A stretch of 64,000 bases of DNA from Komagataeibacter diospyri (GTDB taxonomy: Bacteria > Pseudomonadota > Alphaproteobacteria > Acetobacterales > Acetobacteraceae), in the NCBI RefSeq assembly GCF_006538165.1, contig NZ_BDLU01000037.1, forward strand, positions 62,001 through 126,000, written 5' to 3'. A model generated the notes under the pieces. It was not told the DNA's origin, ran no database searches, and was given only the letters and a program-made list of their open reading frames with translations. The translations under genes and the position numbers were made by a program. Shown one piece after another: positions 43,592-52,583 of this stretch (the stretch's first letter is position 1; each line of letters starts with the position of its first letter).

Positions 43592-44932
43592 CTATCCCGA
43601 CTGGCGGGACGTATCACGATCGTGTCCCTGCTGGTCCTGTGGCTGGCCATCATGGCGCATGACCCGGTTTCGCTCCCCTTCTTCTGAAACCCGTCGAGGC
43701 GGCGGTGGTTCATATCCAAACACCGACCGGCCGCCATATTCGTGTGAACGGTTGTATTCCTCTGCCATGATGGCGGAAAAGGTGGGGCCGGTCGCGTCCC
43801 GTTCCAGACGGCGTGCTGCCGCATCCAGCCTGCGGATGGCGTCCAGCCGTTCCTCACGCCCCAGCTTCGCCGCCGTCACCGCCGCCTTCATGACCGACAG
43901 CGTACGGTCATATACCGCCACCGGCACGGGATAGGGATGGCGGTCCTTGCCGCCATGGGCCAGTGAAAACCGCGCCGGATCGGAAAAACGGCACGGCGCG
44001 CCATGCACGACCTCCGCCACCAGCGCCAGCGCGCGCACGGTCCGCGCGCCCACACCGGGCACGCGCAGCAGGCCCGCGAAATCACGCGGCCCCGCTTCCG
44101 CCGCCGCAGCCAGCGCGCCATGCAGGCGACGCATGTTCACATCCTGTGGCTGGACATCATGGTGGCCGGGCATGGACAGGTGCGGCAGTTCCCCCTGCGC
44201 GGGCACTGGTGGGGGTAGACGCCCCTCGATACGCATGAGTTCGCGTGTCAGCCTGTCCGGCCCCATGTTGTGCAGCAGGTCCACCTGTCCCCGGCGCGAG
44301 GCATCGGCACGCCGGTCGGTCAGGTTCATGATCGCAGACTTCGTGACCTGGCCATCAATGGCCGCGTGCGGGGCTTCAACAAAATCATCCAGCCCTTCGG
44401 ACAGCCAGTGATAGCGCCGCGCCATGCGCTGGCCCGCATGCATGCCCTGCTGGACCACACACCACCGCCCATCCGCCGCCACCATGAATCCATGCAGGTA
44501 CAGATCGAACCCATCCTGCACGGCGGCGCTGTCCACTTTCGCCACCATACGGCTGGTCGCCACCAGCGGGGTTGCATCAAGGCCGGTCGCCTGCCCCACT
44601 TCCAGCAGCTCATCAGGCGTGCGGCGCGAATGTCGGCCCCGACCGCCACACACATACAGGCCCAGTTCGTCCTGCAACGGGGCCAGCCCGCGCTTGAGCG
44701 CACCGATCACGCTGGTGGTCATGCCCGATGAATGCCAGTCCATGCCCATGACCGCGCCAAAGGACTGGAACCAGAAAGGATGGGCAAGGCGGCGCAGGAA
44801 TTCATCACGCCCGTAATGATGGATGATCGCCTGTGTCATGACCGCGCCAAGGCGCGCCATGCGCTGGCCCAGCCATGCAGGCACGCGGCCGGTATGCAGC
44901 GGCAGGTCGGCAGAACCCGCGCGTCTGGTCAT
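43592..44932 (-). CDS. DUF763 family protein
   Basis: This 446-residue protein matches the DUF763 family: 'RRAGSADLPLHTGRVPAWLG', 'FGAVMGMDWHSSGMTTSVIG', 'LYVCGGRGRHSRRTPDELLE' and 'GQRMARRYHWLSEGLDDFVE' are all characteristic. A helix-hairpin-helix-like segment, 'LRVPGVGARTVRALALVAEV', occurs in the C-terminal third, as in DNA repair proteins. No biochemical function is known to me; a nucleic-acid enzyme or structural role is inferred. A C11 run lies between this start and the mntR stop (44970-44980). It is probably in a mntR-DUF763-ABC gene string. Confidence 0.82.
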   Translation of the reverse strand: MTRRAGSADLPLHTGRVPAWLGQRMARLGAVMTQAIIHHYGRDEFLRRLAHPFWFQSFGAVMGMDWHSSGMTTSVIGALKRGLAPLQDELGLYVCGGRGRHSRRTPDELLEVGQATGLDATPLVATSRMVAKVDSAAVQDGFDLYLHGFMVAADGRWCVVQQGMHAGQRMARRYHWLSEGLDDFVEAPHAAIDGQVTKSAIMNLTDRRADASRRGQVDLLHNMGPDRLTRELMRIEGRLPPPVPAQGELPHLSMPGHHDVQPQDVNMRRLHGALAAAAEAGPRDFAGLLRVPGVGARTVRALALVAEVVHGAPCRFSDPARFSLAHGGKDRHPYPVPVAVYDRTLSVMKAAVTAAKLGREERLDAIRRLDAAARRLERDATGPTFSAIMAEEYNRSHEYGGRSVFGYEPPPPRRVSEEGERNRVMRHDGQPQDQQGHDRDTSRQSG

Positions 44933-44988
44933 GGCGTTCCCCCCCCTGTGGGCGTCCCCCCGTGGCCTGCCCCCCCCCCCGGCGGGGG

Positions 44989-45498
44989 TCAGTCGTGGCG
45001 GTGCGTGCTGGCGGTTTTCATGAATGCGGCAAGACCCGCATCCAGTGCGTGACGGAAAGCATCCAGCGTTTCAGCGCCCACATAATGCTCCATGCCCTCG
45101 GCATCAATACGGGCATTGGCTTCACTTACGCCCAGCGCGCGCAGGAAGCGTTCAACCGTATGATGCCGCGCGCGGCTCAGGGCCGCCATGTCACGCCCGG
45201 CCGCGGTCAGGAAAATGCCGCGATACGGGCGGCGCGTCACCAGCCCGTCCGCTTCCAGCCGCACCAGCATCTTGGCCACCGTAGGTTGTGATACGCCCAG
45301 CCGGGCGGCGATATCCACCTGTCGCGCTTCCTGCCCGTCATTGAGCAGGTCATCGATCAGTTCGACATAATCCTCGATCAGGGCGGTCTTGCGCGCCAGG
45401 CGCGCCTGGCGGAAACCGGCGGACTGCATGTCGGCGTCCGGCATGGGCTGCGGGTGCCGGTCACGCCGTGGTCCGCCACCGTGTCCCGCTGGCGTCAT
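44989..45498 (-). CDS. mntR: manganese-dependent transcriptional regulator MntR
   Basis: This 169-residue DtxR/MntR family protein has a winged helix ('[20 protein letters not shown]', '[20 protein letters not shown]') and a dimerisation domain with the metal residues His/Glu in '[20 protein letters not shown]' and '[19 protein letters not shown]'. It represses manganese import and can control efflux genes. The ATG at 45498 overlaps the purU stop (ATGA). No mntH or mntABC gene is in this window, so its targets lie elsewhere. There is a disordered His/Pro-rich N-terminal extension. Confidence 0.9.
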   Translation of the reverse strand: MTPAGHGGGPRRDRHPQPMPDADMQSAGFRQARLARKTALIEDYVELIDDLLNDGQEARQVDIAARLGVSQPTVAKMLVRLEADGLVTRRPYRGIFLTAAGRDMAALSRARHHTVERFLRALGVSEANARIDAEGMEHYVGAETLDAFRHALDAGLAAFMKTASTHRHD

Positions 45499-46397
45499 GG
45501 GTTGAACACGATCGTCTTGTGCCCGTTGGGAATGACCCGGCATTCGGTGAAATAGCGCACGGCGCGGGCCAGCACCCGGCGTTCGATATCACGTCCCTTG
45601 CGGATCAGGTCATCAGGGCTGTCGGCATGGGTGATGCGTTCGACATCCTGTTCGATAATCGGACCTTCATCCAGGTCGGGTGTCACGAAATGGGCCGTGG
45701 CCCCGATCAGCTTCACACCACGCGCAAAGGCCTGATGATAGGGCTTCGCCCCCTTGAAACCGGGCAGGAAGGAATGATGGATGTTGATGCAGCGCCCGGC
45801 AAGCCATTCACTCATGCCATCGGACAGGATCTGCATGTACCGCGCCAGCACCACCAGTTCAGCATCCGTCTCGCGCACGATATCCGCGATGCGGGCTTCC
45901 TGTTCGCCACGGGTGGCGGCGGTGACCGGCAGGTAGTGGAACGCAATGCCGTCCAGATCGATATGGGCGTAGGTCTGCCGGGGGTGGTTGGCGATGATGG
46001 CCACCGGTTCGATGGCCAGTTCGCCAATGCGCCAGCGGTACAGCAGGTCCACAAGGCAGTGGTCAAAGCGCGAGACCATGATGACGGTGCGGGTGGGACG
46101 CGGGTTCTCGCGCAGCGACCATTTCATGCTGAACCGGGCGGCAACCCGGGCCAGCGCGACGTCAAGCCCCCCGCGCGCGATGCCATCGGCCGGCACGCTG
46201 AACACGACGCGCATGAAGAAGATACGGCTTTCGCGTTCGTCAAACTGCTGGGCACCCGCGATATCCCCACCCAGTTCGAACAGTGTGTGGCTGATCGCGG
46301 CGACAATGCCCGGACGGTTCGGGCATGACAGTGTCAGGATATAGGAACGGCGATCGCGGTTCTTGTGGTCGGGCATCATTTCCCCATTGCCGGACAT
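45495..46397 (-). CDS. purU: formyltetrahydrofolate deformylase
   Basis: This 300-residue enzyme hydrolyses 10-formyl-THF to formate and THF. An N-terminal ACT domain ('[20 protein letters not shown]', '[13 protein letters not shown]') precedes a formyltransferase domain with '[20 protein letters not shown]', the '[14 protein letters not shown]' catalytic His region and '[15 protein letters not shown]' with the catalytic Asp. ATGs at 46379 and 46397 both fit. It is the first gene of the purU-mntR-DUF763 string and is convergent with nothing; the peroxiredoxin stop lies 7 bases upstream, so read-through is possible. Confidence 0.95.
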   Translation of the reverse strand: MSGNGEMMPDHKNRDRRSYILTLSCPNRPGIVAAISHTLFELGGDIAGAQQFDERESRIFFMRVVFSVPADGIARGGLDVALARVAARFSMKWSLRENPRPTRTVIMVSRFDHCLVDLLYRWRIGELAIEPVAIIANHPRQTYAHIDLDGIAFHYLPVTAATRGEQEARIADIVRETDAELVVLARYMQILSDGMSEWLAGRCINIHHSFLPGFKGAKPYHQAFARGVKLIGATAHFVTPDLDEGPIIEQDVERITHADSPDDLIRKGRDIERRVLARAVRYFTECRVIPNGHKTIVFNP

Positions 46398-46403
46398 GGC
46401 GCG

Positions 46404-47075
46404 CTAGCGGGTGCGGCCCGTATCGGGCACGCTGTTATAGAACCAGCATTCACCCGCAGCCTTGCGCACACCGGCCTGCGTGGTAGGCACTGGCCTGACC
46501 ACATCACCACCCGGCACCCAGCCCTCGGGTGTCATGACGGCGTTGCCGGCACTGCGGCGCAGGGCTTCGACAAGACGGAGCAGTTCCTCCACCGAACGGC
46601 CGACAGACATGGGATACCACATCACGGCACGGACAATGCCATCGGGATCGATCACGTAGCACGCGCGCACGGTCGCGCTGTCCTGCGCGGTCTGGTCCAG
46701 CATGCCATAGGCGCGACATACCGCCATGGAGGGATCTTCCACCAGCGGAAAGGGAATCTCGACCCCGAAGCGTTCGTATATCGTCTCCAGCCACGCAAGA
46801 TGCGCGTACAGGCTGTCAACCGACAGCCCCAGCAGGGCGCAGTCCAGCGCATCGAAACGGTCCTGCGCCTTGGCCAGCGCCATGAATTCGCTGGTGCAGA
46901 CCGGCGTGAAATCCGCCGGGTGCGAAAAAAACAGAAGCCAGCGCCCACGGAAATCCGACAGGCGTATCTCACCTTTCGTTGTGCGGGCCTGAAAGTCCGG
47001 CGCCACGTCACCAATACGCAACGGGCGTGCTTCGATCACGCCGCCGGTTGCGGGAATGCTGCCCTCGTTACTCAT
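46404..47075 (-). CDS. peroxiredoxin, Prx6/1-Cys type
   Basis: This 223-residue protein reduces peroxides or persulfides in the cytoplasm. The peroxidatic Cys60 is in 'HPADFTPVCTSEFMALAKAQ'; the long C-terminal domain is typical of the Prx6 group. A second Cys in 'AAGECWFYNSVPD' near the end is at the position used by some archaeal members for resolving. AAGGGCAGGG precedes the ATG. It is divergent from the persulfide dioxygenase-like and SQR genes and shares their promoter gap, so joint control by sulfide stress is likely. Confidence 0.93.
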   Translation of the reverse strand: MSNEGSIPATGGVIEARPLRIGDVAPDFQARTTKGEIRLSDFRGRWLLFFSHPADFTPVCTSEFMALAKAQDRFDALDCALLGLSVDSLYAHLAWLETIYERFGVEIPFPLVEDPSMAVCRAYGMLDQTAQDSATVRACYVIDPDGIVRAVMWYPMSVGRSVEELLRLVEALRRSAGNAVMTPEGWVPGGDVVRPVPTTQAGVRKAAGECWFYNSVPDTGRTR

Positions 47076-47119
47076 ACCCTGCCCTTTTGCATCTGTCGCG
47101 CCTTGACGCAAGCCATCTT

Positions 47120-47142
47120 ATAACATACATTTATTATGTAAT
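47120..47142. promoter_or_regulatory. palindromic operator candidate in the divergent sulfide promoter
   Basis: ATAACATA (47120-47127), a 7-base spacer, and TATGTAAT (47135-47142) form an imperfect palindrome (7 of 8 positions pair) in the 90-base gap between the peroxiredoxin and the MBL-fold gene. ArsR-type sulfide sensors such as BigR bind AT-rich palindromes of this kind. Confidence 0.5.
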
Positions 47143-47165
47143 TCATAAAGTATGGAAAATATTCC

Positions 47166-48089
47166 ATGACCGACCCTGTCATCGCGGCCGCCGCCAGCCA
47201 GATCACAACATGCCGCGCCACAGGCCATACGCCTGTTGTCAGGACGTTTTTTGACGATCCGACCTTCACCGCCACACATGTCGTCCATGATCCGGCCACC
47301 ATGGCCTGCGCCGTTGTGGACAGCGTGATGGACTACGACCCCGCATCCGGCCGCACCGACCACGCCATGGCGCAGGAAATCGTGGATTACGTGACGGCGG
47401 AAAAGCTGAAGGTGGAATGGCTGCTGGAAACCCACGTCCATGCCGACCATCTGTCCGCAGCGCCGTGGCTGCAGGAACGGCTGGGCGGAAAGCTGGGCAT
47501 CGGGGAATCCATCATCCGCGTGCAGGACATCTTTGGCAAAATGTTCAATGCGGGCACACGCTTCGCGCGCGACGGGTCGCAGTTCGACTGCCTGTTCAGC
47601 GACGGGACGCAGTTCATGCTGGGTTCACTTCCCGTCATCGCCATGCATGTGCCTGGCCACACGCCCGCGGACATGGCTTATGTGATCGGGGACGCCGCCT
47701 TCATCGGTGATACGCTGTTCATGCCCGATTACGGCACCGCGCGCGCCGATTTTCCCGGTGGCGATGCCCGCACGCTGTACCATTCCATCCGGCGGCTGCT
47801 TTCCCTGCCCGATGAAACCCGTGTTTTCCTGTGCCATGACTACAAGGCGCCGGGACGCGATGAATATGCGTGGGAAACCACAATCGGCGCGGAACGGCGC
47901 GACAATGTCCACGTTCATGACGGCGTGGATGAAAATACATTCGTCACGATGCGTACCGCACGCGACGCCACGCTGTCGCTGCCAAACCTGATCATGCCTT
48001 CGGTGCAGGTCAACATGCGTGGCGGGCACCTGCCCGAACCGGAAGACAATGGTGTAAGTTATATCAAAATTCCGGTCAGCGGCTCATGA
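47166..48089 (+). CDS. metallo-beta-lactamase-fold persulfide dioxygenase-like protein
   Basis: This 307-residue protein has the MBL metal motif H-x-H-x-D-H in 'LLETHVHADHLSAAPWL', further ligands in 'VIAMHVPGHTPADMAYVI' and 'AFIGDTLFMPDYGTARADFP', and His in 'VFLCHDYKAPGRDEYAWET'. The last pattern is that of ETHE1/Blh persulfide dioxygenases, which oxidise glutathione persulfide to sulfite. The next gene is sulfide:quinone reductase, the partner that makes the persulfide. No fused rhodanese domain is present. The start could have alternatives, but the ATG at 47166 fits. Confidence 0.88.
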   Translation: MTDPVIAAAASQITTCRATGHTPVVRTFFDDPTFTATHVVHDPATMACAVVDSVMDYDPASGRTDHAMAQEIVDYVTAEKLKVEWLLETHVHADHLSAAPWLQERLGGKLGIGESIIRVQDIFGKMFNAGTRFARDGSQFDCLFSDGTQFMLGSLPVIAMHVPGHTPADMAYVIGDAAFIGDTLFMPDYGTARADFPGGDARTLYHSIRRLLSLPDETRVFLCHDYKAPGRDEYAWETTIGAERRDNVHVHDGVDENTFVTMRTARDATLSLPNLIMPSVQVNMRGGHLPEPEDNGVSYIKIPVSGS

Positions 48090-48146
48090 CATCCCTGCCG
48101 CAGCCGATTACAGCCGATCATTCATTCTGAGTTACGGAGACCCTTC

Positions 48147-49433
48147 ATGACAGATACCGACGCAGCCGCCCCGAACCTGTCCAGCCCCGCACACGGGCTG
48201 ACCTATGATGTTGTCGTGGTAGGCGGCGGGGCGGCCGGCCTGTCCACGGCTGCCAGCATCCTCAGGCGTCGGGGCGGTATCACGGTCGCGATCATCGAGC
48301 CGTCGGGATCGCATTTCTACCAGCCGGGCTGGACACTGGTGGGCGGCGGGGTATTCAAGCAGTCCCAGACGCGCCGTTCGGAAAAGCGGCTGATCCCCGC
48401 GGGTGCCGACTGGGTGCAGGCGGCGGCGACCGGGTTTGAACCCGAATCGAACCTTGTCCACCTGTCGAACGGGTCGTCCATCCGCTACAACGTGCTGGTT
48501 GTCGCCACCGGCCTGACGCTGGACTGGGACGCAATCGAGGGGCTGAACGAAACGCTGGGCCGCAACGGTGTGACATCCAACTACCGTTACGATCTTGCCC
48601 CCTACACATGGCAACTGGTGCAGACGCTGGGCCGTGGCAATGCCATATTCACCCAGCCGCCCATGCCCATCAAATGCGCAGGCGCCCCGCAGAAGGCGAT
48701 GTACCTGGCCTGTGACGCATGGCGCAAGCGGGGGCTGGCCGACAATATCAACGTCTCCTTCCACACCGCCACGCCGGGGCTGTTCGGGGTGAAGGAATTC
48801 GTGCCGGCCCTTATGGAATACATCCAGCGCTACCACATCGACCTGCGCCTGAAATCCAACCTGACGAAGGTGGATGGCAAGAACCGGGTCGCGACCTTCA
48901 CCAACGTGGCCGAAGACGGAACCAAGACCACGACCGAGACGGAATTCGACATGCTGCATGTCGTCCCGCCCCAGCGCGCGCCGGATGTGATCCGCAACAG
49001 CCCGCTGGCGGGTGAAGGCGGCTGGGTATCGGTTGATCCCGCCACCCTGCGGCATACAAAATACGAAAACGTCTTCGCGCTGGGTGATGTTGCCGGCACG
49101 TCCAACGCCAAGACGGCGGCAGCCGTGCGCGTGCAGGCCCCAGTGGTTGCAGTCAACGTGCTGGCCACGCTGGACCACAAGCCTGCCGTCGCCGATTACA
49201 ACGGTTACGGCGCCTGCCCGCTGACGGTCGAACGCGGCAAGATCGTGCTGGCGGAATTCGGTTATGGCGGCAAGCTGGAACCGACTCTGCCGACATGGCT
49301 GCTCAATGGCCAGAAGCCCACGCATCTGGCATGGATGCTGAAGGAATGGGTCATGCCGGCGCTGTACTGGGATGGCATGCTCAAGGGGCGTGAAATCATG
49401 GTTGCCCCACACAAGATCGGCACGCCGCGCTGA
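48147..49433 (+). CDS. sqr: sulfide:quinone oxidoreductase
   Basis: This 428-residue FAD enzyme of the type II SQR group has the nucleotide-binding start 'YDVVVVGGGAAGLSTAASIL', the conserved 'SHFYQPGWTLVGGG', Cys in 'PIKCAGAPQKAMYLACDAW', Cys in 'NGYGACPLTVERGKIVLAEF' and the FAD motif 'ENVFALGDVAGTSNAKTAAA'. It oxidises sulfide at the inner membrane and passes electrons to quinone. TACGGAG lies before the ATG. With the preceding MBL protein and the divergent peroxiredoxin it forms a sulfide detoxification set. Confidence 0.93.
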   Translation: MTDTDAAAPNLSSPAHGLTYDVVVVGGGAAGLSTAASILRRRGGITVAIIEPSGSHFYQPGWTLVGGGVFKQSQTRRSEKRLIPAGADWVQAAATGFEPESNLVHLSNGSSIRYNVLVVATGLTLDWDAIEGLNETLGRNGVTSNYRYDLAPYTWQLVQTLGRGNAIFTQPPMPIKCAGAPQKAMYLACDAWRKRGLADNINVSFHTATPGLFGVKEFVPALMEYIQRYHIDLRLKSNLTKVDGKNRVATFTNVAEDGTKTTTETEFDMLHVVPPQRAPDVIRNSPLAGEGGWVSVDPATLRHTKYENVFALGDVAGTSNAKTAAAVRVQAPVVAVNVLATLDHKPAVADYNGYGACPLTVERGKIVLAEFGYGGKLEPTLPTWLLNGQKPTHLAWMLKEWVMPALYWDGMLKGREIMVAPHKIGTPR

Positions 49434-49455
49434 GGACTCGTTTCAAGACAGATCA

Positions 49456-49526
49456 TTGATAAAAAATAATAAAATTTTTGGATGCCGCCTTTCTTAAAAA
49501 GGCGGCATTCTTCCTGAAGCTTTTCG
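49456..49526 (+). repeat. dispersed hairpin repeat, copy E (most complete)
   Basis: TTGATAAAAAATAATAAAAT runs into TTTTTGGATGCCGCC. The hairpin at 49482-49508 (ATGCCGCCTTT / AAAGGCGGCAT, 11 bp perfect) follows, then a second element GAAGCTTTTCGAAAG at 49515. It lies between the sqr stop and the DUF1643 gene. It is the best copy from which to define the family. Confidence 0.85.
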
Positions 49527-49588
49527 AAAGACAGTTTTCCGTCCGATGGGATGATGCATGGCCGCGTGGGGTGGACCTTCACGCGGCC

Positions 49589-50176
49589 ATGCGTATGAAT
49601 ACGGCCATGGATACCAAGCCGTCTGCCACCCACCATGTGGGGTCTTCCCGTCCGCTGCGCCTGGCCGATGATGTGGTCAGCCATGCCGTCTATGGCGGCC
49701 GGGACAGATGTTATCGTTACGAACTGACCCGCACGTGGGATGCGGACCGTCCCGCTGTCATGTGGCTCATGATGAACCCTTCGGTCGCGACCGAGGACGG
49801 GGACGACCGCACCGTGGCCAAGTGTCAGCGTTATGCACGTGCATGGGGATACGGCACGCTGCTGGTGGGCAATACGTTCGCCTATCGCTGCACCGACCAG
49901 AAACGCCTGACGGAAGTGCCCGACCCGGTTGGCCCCGATAATGACCGTCACCTGCTGGAAATGGCGCGCCGGGCCGATCTGGTAATCGCCGCCTATGGCT
50001 CCCCCCAGATCAAAAGCCTGCTGCCGCGGGGGCCGGAAGTGGTACGGATGCTGCAGCAGCACGGCATTACCGTCAGCGCCATGCGCCTGAGCCGCCGTTC
50101 GGGCCGGCCGGAACATCCGTTATACCTGCCCGCCGACCTGCGTCCCGCCCCCCTGCCCGCCTATCCGCCTGCCTGA
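49589..50176 (+). CDS. DUF1643 family protein
   Basis: This 195-residue protein matches DUF1643: 'CYRYELTRTWDADRPAVMWL', 'MMNPSVATEDGDDRTVAKCQ' and 'WGYGTLLVGNTFAYRCTDQK' are characteristic. The C-terminal region 'YGSPQIKSLLPRGPEVV' is also typical. It has no known function; members often occur singly and may be in mobile DNA. Possible starts are 49589, 49595 and 49607. An upstream ORF end at 49478 overlaps repeat copy E and is not credible. Confidence 0.78.
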   Translation: MRMNTAMDTKPSATHHVGSSRPLRLADDVVSHAVYGGRDRCYRYELTRTWDADRPAVMWLMMNPSVATEDGDDRTVAKCQRYARAWGYGTLLVGNTFAYRCTDQKRLTEVPDPVGPDNDRHLLEMARRADLVIAAYGSPQIKSLLPRGPEVVRMLQQHGITVSAMRLSRRSGRPEHPLYLPADLRPAPLPAYPPA

Positions 50177-50219
50177 ACGGCTGCGACGGAACGCGGCGGA
50201 CGTTGTGCGGGCTGCCGGG

Positions 50220-50915
50220 TCAGAAGCTTTCTTCTGCCCGGCAGTTGACCGGCACTTCGGAAATGCTGACCTCGTTGGGCGATGTGACAAGGAAATGGGC
50301 AATACGGCCGATTTCCTCCGGCGGGGTCATTTTCAGGTCCGGCATCATGCCAGCCACCATGTCCGTCTTGACGAATCCCGGGCAGATGACGGTAGCGCGG
50401 ATGCCATGGTCAAAACCTGCATGCCGGATGGCGTGGGCCAGCGCCAGCGACCCGAATTTGGACACGGCATAGGCTCCCGAATCCGCATCATAGACACGTT
50501 TGCTGGACAGTGAACCAATCACGATCACCCGCCCCTGTCCACAGGCCACCAACTGGTCCCATGCGGCGGCCACAAGCCTGCGGGGGCTTTTGATATGGAC
50601 CTCCAGCATGTCGTTCATATCACGTTCGGAAATGTCGATGACGCTGTTCCATGTCCCGATTCCCGCATTGGCCACGACAGCGTCAATCCGTCTGAAACGG
50701 GCCTGTGTCTCGGCTACCCATGCCGCTTCGGTCGTGGCGTCAAGGGCATCATAGCTGGAAACCAGCACACGCTCCCCATCCGCCCATGCAGGCATGTGGG
50801 GGGTACGCATGCCAAGGCTGACGCACCAGCCCTCGTCATGAAATTTGCGGGCGATGGCGGCTCCCATGCCACGTGCGGCACCCGAAACCATAATGACCCG
50901 TGTGGATTCTACCAT
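50220..50915 (-). CDS. short-chain dehydrogenase/reductase
   Basis: This 231-residue Rossmann-fold SDR has the nucleotide motif 'IMVSGAARGMGAAIARKF' (a G-x3-G-x-G type), 'VVANAGIGTWNSVIDISERD' with the NAG motif, the catalytic Ser in 'VIVIGSLSSKRVYDADSGAY' and Y-x3-K in 'AYAVSKFGSLALAHAI'. It reduces or oxidises an unknown carbonyl/alcohol pair. It is convergent with DUF1643 and no pathway partner is adjacent. Confidence 0.9.
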   Translation of the reverse strand: MVESTRVIMVSGAARGMGAAIARKFHDEGWCVSLGMRTPHMPAWADGERVLVSSYDALDATTEAAWVAETQARFRRIDAVVANAGIGTWNSVIDISERDMNDMLEVHIKSPRRLVAAAWDQLVACGQGRVIVIGSLSSKRVYDADSGAYAVSKFGSLALAHAIRHAGFDHGIRATVICPGFVKTDMVAGMMPDLKMTPPEEIGRIAHFLVTSPNEVSISEVPVNCRAEESF

Positions 50916-51033
50916 CTAGGCTTTTCCTGCATCCTGTTTGTTATCGATACAGGTACCATCCTTTCACATGACGAACGATCTGACGAATTCATATGCACGC
51001 CGTAACGAAAAGAACGCCATCATGCCCTTAGAC

Positions 51034-51083
51034 AGATAAAAGTTCATGGATGCCGCCTTTTTTTCAAAAAGGTAGCATTTTCC
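51034..51083 (+). repeat. dispersed hairpin repeat, copy F
   Basis: GATAAAAGTTCATGGATGCC is followed by the hairpin (ATGCCGCCTTTT... AAAAGGTAGCAT, 51050-51078), slightly less perfect than copy E. It ends two bases before the dinB stop, so it may act as that gene's terminator as well. Confidence 0.75.
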
Positions 51084-51084
51084 T

Positions 51085-52194
51085 TTACCCGAACAGTGCC
51101 AGTTGCCGGGGCGCAGGCTGTGTATCGCGGGTGCGCAGTCCCGATACGGTAATGCCCAGTAGCCTTATGCCCCGTGGCGGGGGAAAGCAGGGGGCCAGCA
51201 ATGCCTGTGCCCGATCCGTAAGATCGGTTGCGTCATGCACTGGCTCCTCCGCCGTGCGCCCACGCACGATCTGGCGGAAATCGTTGTATTTTACTTTTAC
51301 TGTCACGGTAACGCCCGTCAGGCTGCGGGACGTGCAGCGGTCCCAGACACGTGCCGACAGGTCCACCACAATATCGCGTGCCATGGGCCAGTCATGGATA
51401 TCAGCTTCGAATGTTTTTTCGGCTCCCACCGAACGGCGTGGACGATTGACCTCGACCGGGCGTTCGTCAATTCCGCGCGCGATGCCATAATAGAAATCTG
51501 CCGCCTTGCCAAAATGCCGCAGCAGGCGGGACAGTGGCTGCTGCCGCAGGTCCAGTCCCGTGCGAATGCCCAGCGCATGCATCCGCGCCGCCGTGGCCGG
51601 GCCGATGCCGTGAAATTCTTCCACCGGCAGGGCCGCCACAAAATCGCCCCCCATACGCGGCGTTATGACAAACTGCCCGTCCGGTTTGCGATAATCCGAC
51701 GCCAGCTTGGCCAGGAATTTATTGTAGGACACGCCTGCAGATGCGGTCAGCCCCGTTTCCGCGCGGATCAGGTCACGAATGGTCTGTGCAATTGCCGTGG
51801 CGGATGGATAGGGCAGCAAAGGACGGGTGACATCCAGATAGGCTTCATCAAGGGAAAGCGGCTGGATCAGCGGGGTAAAACGCGAAAAGATGTCATGAAC
51901 CTGTGCCGAGACGCCACGATAGACATCAAAGCGCGGTGGCACGAACACCAGGTCTGGGCATTTACGTAGCGCGGTCACGGACGGCATGGCCGAACGGACA
52001 CCGAAACGACGGGCTTCGTAACTGGCTGCGGCAACCACCCCACGGCGGCCCAGTCCCCCTACGGCAAGGGGCCTGCCCCGCAGGGCCGGGTCATCGCGCT
52101 GTTCAACCGAAGCATAGAATGCATCCATGTCTACATGGATGATACGGCGGTGCGCAGGCTGCTGCGTCACGGCGCGCCATCCGCCCGGTGGCAT
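51085..52194 (-). CDS. dinB: DNA polymerase IV (Y-family)
   Basis: This 369-residue translesion polymerase has catalytic Asp in 'RRIIHVDMDAFYASVEQRDD' and the Asp-Glu pair in 'IQPLSLDEAYLDVTRPLL'. 'KFLAKLASDYRKPDGQFVIT', the helix-hairpin-helix 'FHGIGPATAARMHALGIRTG' and the little-finger domain follow. The C-terminus ends 'APRQLALFG', a beta-clamp-binding-like QLALF motif. A GTG at 52170 is an alternative start. It is usually SOS-controlled, but I saw no clear LexA box just upstream. Confidence 0.95.
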   Translation of the reverse strand: MPPGGWRAVTQQPAHRRIIHVDMDAFYASVEQRDDPALRGRPLAVGGLGRRGVVAAASYEARRFGVRSAMPSVTALRKCPDLVFVPPRFDVYRGVSAQVHDIFSRFTPLIQPLSLDEAYLDVTRPLLPYPSATAIAQTIRDLIRAETGLTASAGVSYNKFLAKLASDYRKPDGQFVITPRMGGDFVAALPVEEFHGIGPATAARMHALGIRTGLDLRQQPLSRLLRHFGKAADFYYGIARGIDERPVEVNRPRRSVGAEKTFEADIHDWPMARDIVVDLSARVWDRCTSRSLTGVTVTVKVKYNDFRQIVRGRTAEEPVHDATDLTDRAQALLAPCFPPPRGIRLLGITVSGLRTRDTQPAPRQLALFG

Positions 52195-52252
52195 GGCGTG
52201 CCGCGCGCGGCCACGCCCCGATGGGGCATGGCCGGCACGACATTACGGCGGA

Positions 52253-52372
52253 TCAGCCGTTGCACTTCTTCTTCTTAAGGAAATACGCGATGACACCGGC
52301 GATCGCGCCAAGAACCAGGATGCCCTTGAGGCAAGGGGACTTGGAAGGGCACTTGGTTGTACATTCAGACAT
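52253..52372 (-). CDS. 39-residue Cys/Lys-rich single-helix membrane peptide
   Basis: This gene is shorter than normal gene-finder limits. The product reads SECTTKCPSKSPCLKG, then a hydrophobic helix ILVLGAIAGVIAYFL and a basic end KKKKCNG. It has four cysteines, three before and one after the helix, and a clear positive-inside tail. CAAGGAATG with AGGA about 7 bases before the ATG gives a good ribosome-binding site. It lies in the gap between dinB and the yfdX-like gene. No family is recognised. It could be a membrane or metal-binding peptide. Confidence 0.6.
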   Translation of the reverse strand: MSECTTKCPSKSPCLKGILVLGAIAGVIAYFLKKKKCNG

Positions 52373-52583
52373 GGTTCATTCCTTGATAGACAGGTCCGTT
52401 CCAGACGGGAACGACACCGTTTCATACTAACGCATGGCGGAAACATGACCATACCGCATTTTACACCGATTGCGCCCGGTCAGGCCTGACATGCGAAGAC
52501 AGGGCAGCGGCATTGCGTTGCTACATCTTTTGTTACATCTGGCGCCGCGCGATGATGCGGTGACAGAGACCGGAGTATGAACC

